From CAZFDE01 sp964517795 (GTDB lineage Bacteria > Planctomycetota > Phycisphaerae > Sedimentisphaerales > Anaerobacaceae), in NCBI GenBank assembly GCA_964517795.1, contig CAZFDE010000009.1, forward strand, positions 1 to 60,760: a DNA stretch of 60,760 nucleotides. Reading direction: 5' to 3'. The notes below the pieces were generated by a model. It worked only from the letters and a program-made list of their open reading frames with translations. It had not been told where the DNA came from and did not search any database. Shown piece after piece: positions 9,701 to 19,150 of this stretch; positions within the stretch are counted from its first letter, which is position 1, and every line of letters starts with the position of its first letter. The translations under genes and the position numbers were made by a program.

Positions 9701-10223
9701 GAACATGAAGGATCTTTTGCGCCCGCAGATCCGGCCGCGGTTCAAATACACGATCGCCGACATTGCCGCCGCCGACAATAATCTCGGCCCCCCAGCCGTG
9801 GGGGATTTGGTTGTCACTGGCGATCCAGACAACCATACCCAGATTCTTTGCCTGACGCAGAACAACTTCGAATAACTCATAAAATGCTTCCGTATAAAAC
9901 GGTGGATTCGAATGCAGCGGAAACATCATAATCCCGCTGAATCCAGCCGCATGCATTTGTTTCATCTGCGCGCGAATAATCTCGGGTGTCATGTCCGTCT
10001 GATGCCAAAACCACAGTACCCCGGGCATACTCTCGGCGGGGGGGTTCAAAAAACGTTGCGGATCCAGCGGCCGCTGCGCTGGTGAATGTTCAATTAAATC
10101 GGTATTGAAAAAGCCCAGACCCATTAACATTTCGCCGCATATGAAAACCATCATCAAAATTAAGTGTTTTTGAAAGCGGCAGAGCGATGTTCCTGGTGAC
10201 ATGCGGTTATCGTGAATAATCAT
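6753..10223 (-). CDS. Large exported glycoside hydrolase, GH106-like (alpha-L-rhamnosidase type)
   Basis: A 1156-aa protein with an N-terminal hydrophobic segment (about residues 17-38) that would direct export or membrane anchoring. The N-terminal domain (about 55-170) resembles GH106 enzymes: WFWHQTDMTPEIIRAQM, GFSGIMMFPLHSNPPF and GMVVWIASDNQIPHGWG. A concanavalin-like insert at about 245-375 contains WVFRAEKQTDSGY and IETFINGQ. The C terminus (about 1015-1140) is a GH2-type sugar-binding sandwich (GKWQFAFE, YEYRLQLP, VAEVEINGI, WRPYRLNVT). ATG 10223 is chosen because AAAGGA lies six bases upstream; in-frame ATGs at 10229 and 10238 are alternatives. Likely acts on rhamnose-containing polysaccharide, though specificity cannot be read from the sequence. 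Confidence 0.75.
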   Translation of the reverse strand: MIIHDNRMSPGTSLCRFQKHLILMMVFICGEMLMGLGFFNTDLIEHSPAQRPLDPQRFLNPPAESMPGVLWFWHQTDMTPEIIRAQMKQMHAAGFSGIMMFPLHSNPPFYTEAFYELFEVVLRQAKNLGMVVWIASDNQIPHGWGAEIIVGGGNVGDRVFEPRPDLRAQKILHVQETLKASGLINLRKVFPGISTLPPAVQIAEGRLKSRGCDMVIGNKGADWTDYMFSLDMMPENWGKHYPFREFIPGLYVQTEWVFRAEKQTDSGYAWAISDKTELGDGVPALKKMIVKDGKVTGQLPSTKLPFELNEDTFYHIETKLTGNRIETFINGQSVDVTEDDTFKSGSVGIRLPNPEMGQYDNFKVIAPDSTVLYEDDFENNDQWRFFAPLMSADKIFAVAAMPIINGKPAAKGMLDLTELFLKGKSWDTPKGTWAVEFFGKDFVKEMPVNYPDLLNPQTLERHVRIIYEEVRRRFPWAMDSAFKGFWNDEPAIAWNHGFYVWSETFPKTFEKQDSSSAKVLASVFNDLGRAGRRIRAHYYKAIVNGWSDPFYRIQGQWAAHHGLDFITNPVVDDAPPSAAIGGGDDLLNNQWASVPGVDAIYGQILPTNRSLVPRWATSSSNQLGNERVLFEVFGGYGWDVTPELVRYVNGNLMARGCNLVSYHAFWTNPDAVYFAPPFDPSNTWWFAQKHINLWNGRVQEMGLGLAISNTALINPASTIYARAMDPEIFQMDQAFREAYYAMEDMQVAFDLLDEGCLNDDPAMTYKAKPVKDGLRVGLQKYKVTVLPAAATFSLKAIQILKQMVQNGGVVIAYQSMPQEEIDGRDEELQKQMDLLFGEAPSDTPHPTGKGWAAFAKDISQLKVLLDKVQARLVRLEPACEKVRVLKRQRRNATVYLVMNEGENAIRPTITFLETGTPELWDPDDGSQRMAPIFNTGDSTTVLPLSLEPYKLMIVIFRKDSLLPHLTECELDVLSVRVDKDNLIAEVIVDQLGTYPLKGTDGKRDYSTILNVDLKFEPIALDGKWQFAFENEVNSSREVMLGSWTEIKPDYSGKARYEYRLQLPANALRENHRWLLDLGKVHDVAEVEINGITVQKPLLWRPYRLNVTEMLQPGKNTIVVRVTNTLANRHGTAKDSGLLGPVLLRPQETITVEMDRD

Positions 10224-10256
10224 TCGCATTCCTTTCATAAAAAATGAATACCGATG

Positions 10257-10284
10257 ATTATCTGTAAAACCACAAATCGGTCAA
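10257..10284 (-). promoter_or_regulatory. Sigma-70-type promoter for the GH106-like gene
   Basis: On the minus strand TTGACC (10284-10279), a 16-bp spacer and GATAAT (10262-10257) stand 34 bp before the start codon at 10223. Confidence 0.5.
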
Positions 10285-10372
10285 GGAGGATATTGGCGGG
10301 AATGCACGCAACATGAACAACAGTAAACATTTGCGCAGATTTTGACGAAGAAGTTCGTTCGATCGCGACAGG

Positions 10373-10873
10373 TCAATAATAATATTTCAACGTGATATCG
10401 AAATCCCACAGATCCCGGGCGCCTTTTTTGCTTTCGACCTTGATATCGGTACACTGCAAACTGGTCCATCGCATCTGCAGTGTGGCTAACAGGCGGGCGA
10501 ATGTTTCGATATTGATCTCCTCGAAGGACAGCTTGGCGGTCTGGGTTTTCTGGCCTTTCGAGCGTCGCGGCGGACTGATATTCGGTTTATACCGGTTGGT
10601 AGGGATTCGCAATTCGGAGGTGACATCGGTGATCACCCGGGCGAAATCGAACTCGGTTGCACCGTCTTGATTTTGGGCAAATTCCAGCCGCTTGGGGTCC
10701 AGCTCGATGATCTCGGTGATGACCCGGCGGGCGTCGTCGGCCTGGTCGAGACTCTCCTCGAGATTTGTCTCGGCGTTGGGGATGAACACTTTCCAGCTCA
10801 ACAGCGGCCACAGGCCGATCAAAACCGCTGCTGCGATGTAGTAAACCGTTACATTACGATAGATTTCGCGCAT
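10373..10873 (-). CDS. gspM: Type II secretion inner-membrane protein, GspM-like
   Basis: A 166-aa bitopic protein: short cytoplasmic N terminus, one membrane segment at about residues 10-29 (VTVYYIAAAVLIGLWPLLSW), then a periplasmic domain with a likely coiled coil (about 30-60). GspM normally binds GspL and helps anchor the secretion ATPase to the inner membrane. Sequence similarity to GspM is low, as usual in this family; the call rests on topology and position as the last gene after GspL, with which it shares a TAATG stop/start overlap. A PilO-like name would also be defensible. Confidence 0.65.
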   Translation of the reverse strand: MREIYRNVTVYYIAAAVLIGLWPLLSWKVFIPNAETNLEESLDQADDARRVITEIIELDPKRLEFAQNQDGATEFDFARVITDVTSELRIPTNRYKPNISPPRRSKGQKTQTAKLSFEEINIETFARLLATLQMRWTSLQCTDIKVESKKGARDLWDFDITLKYYY

Positions 10874-12327
10874 TATTGTCTCCTTCTGCCGCGCTGCGGC
10901 ATGACCGACACACTAAATACATCCCGGCCGTCTTTCTGGCTTAAGCGTTGGCCGCCGACCTCGAAGCCGACTTTTTTGATCGCCTCGAAAAGACTCAATG
11001 TTGCATTGCGGCTGGAGGTATCGCCGGAGAATGTGATCGACTGAGTTGTGATCGAAATCTTTTCGACGTTGATATCCGTGCGGTCGGCACAATCGTTAAT
11101 GGCCTTGAGCATCAGGGTGAACCGCGCGGGCACCGAGTCCTCGCCGGATGCACTGAGCAGCCCGCTTTTGAGGCTTTTGATTTTATTGCGTGTGCTTTGC
11201 AGATTACGCAGCGCTTTCTTGAGGTCTTTATCCATGGATTTGCCCATCATGGCGGCGCTGTAATCCTCGCGCAGCTTTTTATAAACGGACCGGCGGTACC
11301 GGCCGACCTGAAAGGACTGCATCTGGAAATAGACGCCCATCGCCAAAAATACGATCCCCGCGGCGATGCTGAGGATCTTGACGGTCCGTTCGATGCGTTT
11401 GCGTCGTCCCTGATAGGGCATAAAATCGGTTCGAAAGTCCGCCGGGCTTTCTTTCGCATTACTCCACAGACAGGTCGCATATGCAATTGCCGCGTCCACC
11501 GGGTCGATCGATTCGTCCGATACGTATTCGGCGAACATATCGAATACATCGGTCGCAATGATACTTTTGTCCAGTCGCGTTTTCAGATCGCTCAGGTCGG
11601 CGGTATTGCTGCTGTCGAACATATAAATCCCGTCGATCGTTTCGTCCGATCGGGCCCCGATCACAAAGGGAATCTCCCGGGCGAACAGGGTGGATCGATC
11701 AAGCTGCGGATTGATCGGGAAAGACCGCAGCAGGCGGCTGATCTTATCTTTGAGATAAAGCAGATACCCGTTTTGCTGCGAAAGAATGCTGTACACCACG
11801 CCGTTTTCCGACAGTGCGGCCTCGTCCCGCATCTGCAGTAACCGGTAGAGCGATTCGATATCCGGCTCGACGATCACGGGATCCAGCCGATAGCTCTGGA
11901 ATCCGCGAATGATCTGCTGCAATTGTTCTTTGGGGATGCTGTACAGTTCGATCTGCGAGCCGGATTCGTCCGAGTCGATCACCCGAAAGGCGACCGCGAT
12001 CGCAGAAACATCGGTAGAGAGGACCTCTTCGGCATCGTAGCGGATGGTGGCCCGGACCTGGCGAATGTCCTGAAATTCGCTGTGAATCTTATTCTGAAGA
12101 AAATACGAGCAATCCAGCGTAATGGCAATGTCTTCGGCTTTTTCCTTGAGCTTCAACTGTTCGCTGACCTGTCCGGCGATCTGCTCATAGGGATTATCCT
12201 GCTCGGTCGGCTGCAAGGTGACTTCAAAGAGCCGTTCGAGCGGATGGTCTTTGCCTTCGGCATTCACACAGCATACGGTTGCCTTATCCGGTCTAAGATA
12301 TATTCCAATTCGTTTTTTTCCCGGCAC
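10873..12327 (-). CDS. gspL: Type II secretion protein GspL-like (actin-fold plus periplasmic domain)
   Basis: A 484-aa protein with an N-terminal PilM/GspL-like actin-fold part (KRIGIYLRPDKATVCCVN, then DIAITLDCSYFLQNKI), one membrane segment at about 312-333 (ILSIAAGIVFLAMGVYF) and a C-terminal periplasmic part with a PilN-like fold (VEKISITTQSITFSGDT). GspL links the cytoplasmic ATPase GspE to the inner-membrane platform. The start is GTG at 12327 with a GGAG SD seven bases upstream. It is 25 bp downstream of gspK and overlaps gspM by one base. Confidence 0.75.
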   Translation of the reverse strand: MPGKKRIGIYLRPDKATVCCVNAEGKDHPLERLFEVTLQPTEQDNPYEQIAGQVSEQLKLKEKAEDIAITLDCSYFLQNKIHSEFQDIRQVRATIRYDAEEVLSTDVSAIAVAFRVIDSDESGSQIELYSIPKEQLQQIIRGFQSYRLDPVIVEPDIESLYRLLQMRDEAALSENGVVYSILSQQNGYLLYLKDKISRLLRSFPINPQLDRSTLFAREIPFVIGARSDETIDGIYMFDSSNTADLSDLKTRLDKSIIATDVFDMFAEYVSDESIDPVDAAIAYATCLWSNAKESPADFRTDFMPYQGRRKRIERTVKILSIAAGIVFLAMGVYFQMQSFQVGRYRRSVYKKLREDYSAAMMGKSMDKDLKKALRNLQSTRNKIKSLKSGLLSASGEDSVPARFTLMLKAINDCADRTDINVEKISITTQSITFSGDTSSRNATLSLFEAIKKVGFEVGGQRLSQKDGRDVFSVSVMPQRGRRRQ

Positions 12328-12352
12328 AGAAAAACTCCATTCATTTACGTTA

Positions 12353-13666
12353 TCATAAGCGATCGGTGATCACACCGATTCGTTTGAATTTCTCACCTCG
12401 TTTAACGGCGCCGATCACGGCCGAGGCTTTGGCCGTACCGCTGACAGCGGTGATCCGGATCGAAAAATCGGTACTTTCGGTAACAATAAAATCCTGGCAC
12501 CGTTCGATCGCACTGGCATAGCCGTATAATTCCGTACGAAGCTCCTCAATACTCTCAAACGGTTTGACCCGTCGCCGCTGGATGATCGCCTCGGCAATAT
12601 TCTGGCTGTAGCCGCCGAACATAAACGCCGCTTCCAGTACGTGACGCGGAGCCGTATTGATATTGACCTTGCGTATCGGCCACAGCGATATATATTTCAG
12701 CGCCGATTCGTCGCGCTCGCCGCTTTCGTATTTCGGCCGCGTGAGAAACTCCGCATCGATAATCGAGCTGTGGAACAACTTGGAAAAATCATACAAATGC
12801 ACATCGGCGGACACTTTTGTCTTGACGGTGCGCTTGCGACGACTGAGTCGCCGTCCGCGTTTGTCTTTGATCTCTCGCTGTTCGGTTGTTACAAAATTTT
12901 TAAATTCCTTTTGAAACGGCTTATTATCGGCGATGACATACAGTTGTTCATAAAACTGATCGAGTTCAACATCGTTGATATCCATCCATTCGCAAAAGAG
13001 CGTAAAACCGGCTTGCAGTTCGCGCTGTATTTGCTCGTCTTCCATAATCGCCCAGCCGATGGGATATTTGGCGTTTTCGTCTTCGATACGGATCGTCACG
13101 GTGGCCGAGCCGATCTCGACTTCGGCCGGTTCCTGGATCAACGGCCATCGCGGACCGTAAGGGCCGGGTATTTCGACCTGCATCGACTGCGTCAGTGATG
13201 TTTGATCGCTTGATTTTTGCCTGCGCCGCGGTCGATTCGGATCGTTGATATCATTGAAGTCGTTGATATCGTTCTCATCGAAATCATCGTCGATCCATAC
13301 ATCCTGCTCAAAATCGGATTGCTCCAGGGTCATTTGCGGGTTTTGATAATCTTCACCGTAAAGCCACATCGCATATTCTTCTTTCATCCGGCGATACGCG
13401 ACTTCATCCATCGCGAACACATCGGAGAAATCCGGCTCGTTGGGCCGCTCGATCAACTGCGGATCGATCTGTTGAAGAGCGGCCATCGCGTATTTCAGGC
13501 CTGAATCGCAGGCATACCGGGCCGCCTGATAATCCATCAGGTACTGCATCCGGTGTCGCCGCGCCGCGACCGTGGTGGCCATCAGGTATCCGATAAAGGA
13601 TAAAACCATCAGCAGCACCAGCGTCATCAACAGCGCAATACCGTGTTGTTTCCTGAGATGATGCAT
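12353..13666 (-). CDS. gspK: Type II secretion minor pseudopilin GspK
   Basis: Minor pseudopilin expected at the tip of the pseudopilus with GspI and GspJ. The prepilin leader is MHHLRKQHG, with cleavage before IALLMTLV. Position +5 is Met rather than Glu, the known hallmark of GspK. A helix-hairpin-helix-like segment near the C terminus (VNINTAPRHVLEAAF) is also typical. An acidic, repetitive stretch (about 115-145) is rich in DND/NDIN. The start at 13666 is preferred because it forms a TAATG overlap with the gspJ stop and gives a normal short leader; ATG 13678 is an alternative. Confidence 0.85.
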   Translation of the reverse strand: MHHLRKQHGIALLMTLVLLMVLSFIGYLMATTVAARRHRMQYLMDYQAARYACDSGLKYAMAALQQIDPQLIERPNEPDFSDVFAMDEVAYRRMKEEYAMWLYGEDYQNPQMTLEQSDFEQDVWIDDDFDENDINDFNDINDPNRPRRRQKSSDQTSLTQSMQVEIPGPYGPRWPLIQEPAEVEIGSATVTIRIEDENAKYPIGWAIMEDEQIQRELQAGFTLFCEWMDINDVELDQFYEQLYVIADNKPFQKEFKNFVTTEQREIKDKRGRRLSRRKRTVKTKVSADVHLYDFSKLFHSSIIDAEFLTRPKYESGERDESALKYISLWPIRKVNINTAPRHVLEAAFMFGGYSQNIAEAIIQRRRVKPFESIEELRTELYGYASAIERCQDFIVTESTDFSIRITAVSGTAKASAVIGAVKRGEKFKRIGVITDRL

Positions 13667-14553
13667 TATTCGATCCATTGCTCTTGATTCGGGTCGGCTT
13701 CATCGGCGCTCGACATCGGTTCGTTCGCGTCGGTTTCGTCCAGTTCTTCGTACTCGAAATCCGATTCGCCCTCCGGTCCCAGCAGGATGCTGTTGCCGTC
13801 GATCTGCGAAACAAATTTGAATTGGATCGGCCGGGTTCGATCGACTGCAACCGTACGCACCAGCTTATCCAACTCGTCCACATCGAACCGGCCCTGATAA
13901 TCCTCGAAAATAGGGCCGAATGATAAGGACAATTCGATCGCCGGCGGCAATTCATCCGAGCTCCACGTATCCTCGTATTCCGGTTCCCATTCGACGTCAT
14001 CCGGCGCGTTCGGGTTACCCTGCGGATTGAGCGGGACACTTTTGATGACCCGAATTCTGAAGTAACTCAGTCCGCTGGCGATCGGCACGAACATCTCCCG
14101 TTGAAAATCTTCTTTCTGACTGTCGAGCAGTTTATCTTCCGGGATCATCCCGCTGTGTTTGCGATAGACGATGATGCCGCCATAAAAAGGATCGTAATCG
14201 CTTTGCCAGATGATCTGCTCGAACGTTCGTTTTTTGTTGGCTTGATTATAAAAGGTTTTTTCGATCTCAAGGCGGCTGACCCAGAATCCCTCATCCAGAT
14301 TATTGCTGATGCGGATAACGGTATCGTCGCCGGTCTGATAGATGCCGTCGATGTCCCGCGCGATCCGCTGGAGGATCTGCAAGCCCAGATTTTGATCTTC
14401 GTCGCGGTCCAGGATTGCCGCCCCCGCGCGCTCGGCCCGCTGGTAGAGCGCCAAAACCGCAATCAGCACGATCGCTGTCATCATCAGCGCCGTCAGCATC
14501 TCGATCAGCGAAAAAGCGTTTTGTTTGCGATGTGTATTCATCGAACCACTCAT
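13666..14553 (-). CDS. gspJ: Type II secretion minor pseudopilin GspJ
   Basis: A prepilin-like N terminus (KQNAFSLIEMLTALMM) with Glu at +5 and a 20-residue hydrophobic helix marks this as a pseudopilin. Gene order and the 295-aa length support GspJ. The residue before the cleavage site is Ala (QNA/FSLIE), not the usual Gly. The C-terminal domain contains IELSLSFG and ends in an acidic tail (SDFEYEELDETDANEP). The start is at 14553, two bases after gspI, or at in-frame ATG 14541. Confidence 0.82.
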   Translation of the reverse strand: MSGSMNTHRKQNAFSLIEMLTALMMTAIVLIAVLALYQRAERAGAAILDRDEDQNLGLQILQRIARDIDGIYQTGDDTVIRISNNLDEGFWVSRLEIEKTFYNQANKKRTFEQIIWQSDYDPFYGGIIVYRKHSGMIPEDKLLDSQKEDFQREMFVPIASGLSYFRIRVIKSVPLNPQGNPNAPDDVEWEPEYEDTWSSDELPPAIELSLSFGPIFEDYQGRFDVDELDKLVRTVAVDRTRPIQFKFVSQIDGNSILLGPEGESDFEYEELDETDANEPMSSADEADPNQEQWIE

Positions 14554-14555
14554 TG

Positions 14556-15122
14556 TTACTCATTCATAAACCGTTCAAAAATTTCCTCCGGGGTCAATTG
14601 CTGCATCTGTTCGGGTGACATCCCTTCCAGCGGTGTCGAGTCCTGCGGTACGAACTCCTGTTCACGTCCCTCGAATCCGAAATCCAGGAGCCGTTCTTTT
14701 TCTTTTTCCGCCATAACTTGGGTCAGTTGTTCTTTGGAAACGCCGGTCAGCCAACTGGTCAATTCGACCTGCTGCTGCTCGCCGAGGCTGTCGTAATAAT
14801 AGGCCGAACATATCCCCCGAACCCACATGTTCGAGGTGATCGGCTCATAAAAGGTTTCGACCCGGGTCTCCCACTCGATCTGCGGATACCGCTCACTGGT
14901 GCCGAACTCGGTCATATTCTCAACCGCGGGGCGCGAGAGCAGTTGTTCCATGTTTTCGCGCGCGATCTCGAACGCCCGGTATTTGGTCCGCATATCGTCG
15001 GAGGCCTCCAGGCTGCGATTGATGACCACAAAGACGCTGGAGCAGATAATGCCCAGCAGGATGATCGCCACGCTGACCTCGATCAGGCTAAAGCCGCTGT
15101 GTTGTCGTTTTCTGTTTTGCAT
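14556..15122 (-). CDS. gspI: Type II secretion minor pseudopilin GspI
   Basis: A 188-aa pseudopilin. The leader MQNRKRQHSG is followed by FSLIEVSVAIILLGI, with Gly at -1 and Glu at +5. GspI is the core of the I-J-K tip complex. The C-terminal half is Glu/Gln-rich (EKEKERLLDFGFEGREQEF, PEQMQQLTPEEIFE), longer than the usual ~130 aa and possibly unstructured. It starts 13 bp after gspH. Confidence 0.85.
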   Translation of the reverse strand: MQNRKRQHSGFSLIEVSVAIILLGIICSSVFVVINRSLEASDDMRTKYRAFEIARENMEQLLSRPAVENMTEFGTSERYPQIEWETRVETFYEPITSNMWVRGICSAYYYDSLGEQQQVELTSWLTGVSKEQLTQVMAEKEKERLLDFGFEGREQEFVPQDSTPLEGMSPEQMQQLTPEEIFERFMNE

Positions 15123-15135
15123 TCGTACAATCCGG

Positions 15136-15735
15136 TCAAAGATTCATCTCATCGTCCGTTTTGGGATACAATAATTCCACATCCCCCGGCTCGACCGTGA
15201 TCTGTCCGTTGAGCCGGTTCACCACCACGGAGTACGGCCGGTCGTCTTTATCCAGCAAAACGATCTTGCCGCCGAATTGCCAGCCGAGCCGCCCGGCCCG
15301 AAATTTCGCACGGCCTTCGTTGGTCCAGTCCCCGTCGTCAAATTCCACATACGCCACATAACAGTTTTCTGAAAAATTCTTTTCGGCGATGATCTCTTCC
15401 TCGAGAACCTGCGAGAGCACCGGCGTGGTGATCTCACGCAGCAGATACGACTGCTCGGGAATATCGACGATCACCTCGTAATGCCGATCGCTTTCGGCCG
15501 CCGAACGAACCGCCATCTGCATGGTCGATACGAAATCGTGGATCTGCCCGCGGAAACCGCCGCGCGCGAGCATGGCCCTGAGCGGCACACCCACCAACGA
15601 CACCAGTAATCCCGCCAGCACCATGACCACCATCGCCTCGGCCAGTGTCAGGCCCTTGGCTCGAAGACGGTAAACCGGCAATCGCCCCGAAGTGCGCTTA
15701 CTCGGCATCGGTACTGTACAGGTCGGTGTTATCAT
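15136..15735 (-). CDS. gspH: Type II secretion minor pseudopilin GspH
   Basis: A pseudopilin with a leader ending RLRAKG and mature start LTLAEAMVVMVLAGLL (Glu at +5). The soluble domain includes EVIVDIPEQSYLLRE and ends with NGQITVEPGDVELLY, consistent with GspH. Start assignment is uncertain: ATG 15735 has AAGG eight bases upstream, ATG 15708 gives a more typical leader length with a shorter overlap with gspG, and GTG 15753 is in frame. In all cases the gene overlaps the end of gspG. Confidence 0.82.
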   Translation of the reverse strand: MITPTCTVPMPSKRTSGRLPVYRLRAKGLTLAEAMVVMVLAGLLVSLVGVPLRAMLARGGFRGQIHDFVSTMQMAVRSAAESDRHYEVIVDIPEQSYLLREITTPVLSQVLEEEIIAEKNFSENCYVAYVEFDDGDWTNEGRAKFRAGRLGWQFGGKIVLLDKDDRPYSVVVNRLNGQITVEPGDVELLYPKTDDEMNL

Positions 15736-16144
15736 CTTCACCGCCTTCTTCACCGTCGGCGCCCCAACTGATAATCACGAAGGGCTTGCCGCTTTCCGGG
15801 TAAAGCTGGTAATAAAATTCGTTGCCCCATGCATCCAGGGGAACCTCGGTCGTTTCCAGATAGCCGCCCTGCTGCCAGCCGTCCAGATCGGTCGGTTCTT
15901 CCACCAGTTCATATAACCCGATGTCCTCGCTGGGATACTGGCCGGTGTCCAGTTTGAACTGGATCACCGCATTATGCAGCATCTTGAGATTGGCTTTGGT
16001 CGAGATCACTTTGGCCTTCTCGATCCGCCCGATCACATTCGTGGCCACCACGGTGGCCAGCAAACCGAGAATGATCAAAATCGCGATCAGTTCCACCATC
16101 GTAAAACCGCCACGCCGTCTTTTATTGTTTCGTTTTTGTTTCAT
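15698..16144 (-). CDS. gspG: Type II secretion major pseudopilin GspG
   Basis: Major pseudopilus subunit of 148 aa. The basic leader MKQKRNNKRRRGG is followed by FTMVELIAILIILGLLA, with Glu at +5. The signature region LDTGQYPSEDIGLYELVEEP and the C-terminal DAWGNEFYYQLYP with GADGEEGGEDDNTD match GspG, where acidic residues near the end bind calcium. An AGGAGA SD lies eight bases before the ATG. Confidence 0.94.
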   Translation of the reverse strand: MKQKRNNKRRRGGFTMVELIAILIILGLLATVVATNVIGRIEKAKVISTKANLKMLHNAVIQFKLDTGQYPSEDIGLYELVEEPTDLDGWQQGGYLETTEVPLDAWGNEFYYQLYPESGKPFVIISWGADGEEGGEDDNTDLYSTDAE

Positions 16145-16170
16145 ATTGACGATCTCCTGTTTTAAACAAA

Positions 16171-17391
16171 TTATTCCAATAAACCGCCGGATACATTCAG
16201 GATCGGCAGGATTGTCGCCACGGCGATCACCGCGACAACCCCGGCCATGAATACCACTAAAACCGGTTCGAGCAAGACCCCTAACCGTTCGATGACCACA
16301 TCGGTCGAGGCCTCGAGGTCTTCGCTGATATTTTTGAGCATTTTCTCCAGCTCACCGCTTTTTTCACCGACCGTAACCATATGGGCCAGGGCCGGATCGA
16401 TTACGCCGCTTTCACGCAGCGGCGTGGCGATATCCGCCCCTGACAAGATGCGTTCCCGCGCGGCCAGGACCGCCTGTTTGAGCGGCATATTGCCGGTCAC
16501 CTCCGACACCACCCGAAGCGACTCGGCCATGCTCAATCCCGAACTCAATAGGGTCGAAAGTGTCGAGGTGAACCGCGAAACCACGCGCTGTTTGATCAGC
16601 GGCCCGAACATGGGCAGCCAGAGCAAAAACTTATCGCGGATCATCGCCCCGCGTTCGGTCCGCAGGTACCGACGGATTCCGTAGATCACCGCAGCGATTG
16701 AACCGATCACCACCAGAATCCACCCACTGGTTAATATATGGCCGATCACCAGCATTTGTTTGGTGATCCACGGTAATTCCTGACCGGTGCTGGCGATCTG
16801 GGTCGCAATTTTGGGGATGACCATGGTGGTCAAAAAGATAATCGCCCCCAGACAGGCGATACTCAGCACGATCGGGTACATCATCGCCGTAATCACCTTG
16901 GATTCGACATTGCGGCGTTTCTCCATGAACTTGGCGATGGTTGCAAAACTCGATCCCAGCGTCCCGGTTACCTCGCCGACACGGATCATGCTGATATAAA
17001 TAATATCGAAGATATCGCTGTATTCGGCCACGGCATCGGAAAACGATTCGCCGGTGATCACCCGGTCGCGAATATCGTTGAGCGCGTTTCGCAACCGCAC
17101 ATCGGAAACCTGCATGGTCAAGACGGTAATCGCCTCGGTCAGTTTGATCCCGGAATTGAGCAGCGTGGCCATCTGTTTGGTAAAATCGATCAGTTCGCTT
17201 TTTTTTCCGCCGCGGCCGATATTGCCGAAAAACGAGCGGCCCTCACCGCCGGTGCTGACCGGTTCGACCGTAGTCGGGTGGATGTTGCGGGCGCGCAACT
17301 GTTTACGGGCCGCATAGGGGCTTTCGGCCGAAACCGTGCCCTTGGCCTTTTTGCCGCTTGGCGCAATCGCTGTATAATGATATCTCGGCAT
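16171..17391 (-). CDS. gspF: Type II secretion inner-membrane platform protein GspF
   Basis: A 406-aa polytopic platform protein of the PilC/GspF family. Two cytoplasmic repeats are visible (KQMATLLNSGIKLTEAI at about 68-84 and FTSTLSTLLSSGLSMAESL at about 270-290), each followed by membrane helices near 170-195, 215-240 and 375-398. GspF connects the ATPase GspE to pseudopilus assembly. It lies between gspE and gspG as in standard type II secretion operons. Confidence 0.93.
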   Translation of the reverse strand: MPRYHYTAIAPSGKKAKGTVSAESPYAARKQLRARNIHPTTVEPVSTGGEGRSFFGNIGRGGKKSELIDFTKQMATLLNSGIKLTEAITVLTMQVSDVRLRNALNDIRDRVITGESFSDAVAEYSDIFDIIYISMIRVGEVTGTLGSSFATIAKFMEKRRNVESKVITAMMYPIVLSIACLGAIIFLTTMVIPKIATQIASTGQELPWITKQMLVIGHILTSGWILVVIGSIAAVIYGIRRYLRTERGAMIRDKFLLWLPMFGPLIKQRVVSRFTSTLSTLLSSGLSMAESLRVVSEVTGNMPLKQAVLAARERILSGADIATPLRESGVIDPALAHMVTVGEKSGELEKMLKNISEDLEASTDVVIERLGVLLEPVLVVFMAGVVAVIAVATILPILNVSGGLLE

Positions 17392-17408
17392 TGTAAACCA
17401 CCCTGTAT

Positions 17409-19118
<1,710 letters not shown>

Positions 19119-19150
19119 AAAACCTGCTTAATACGTGCAAATAAATCTGA

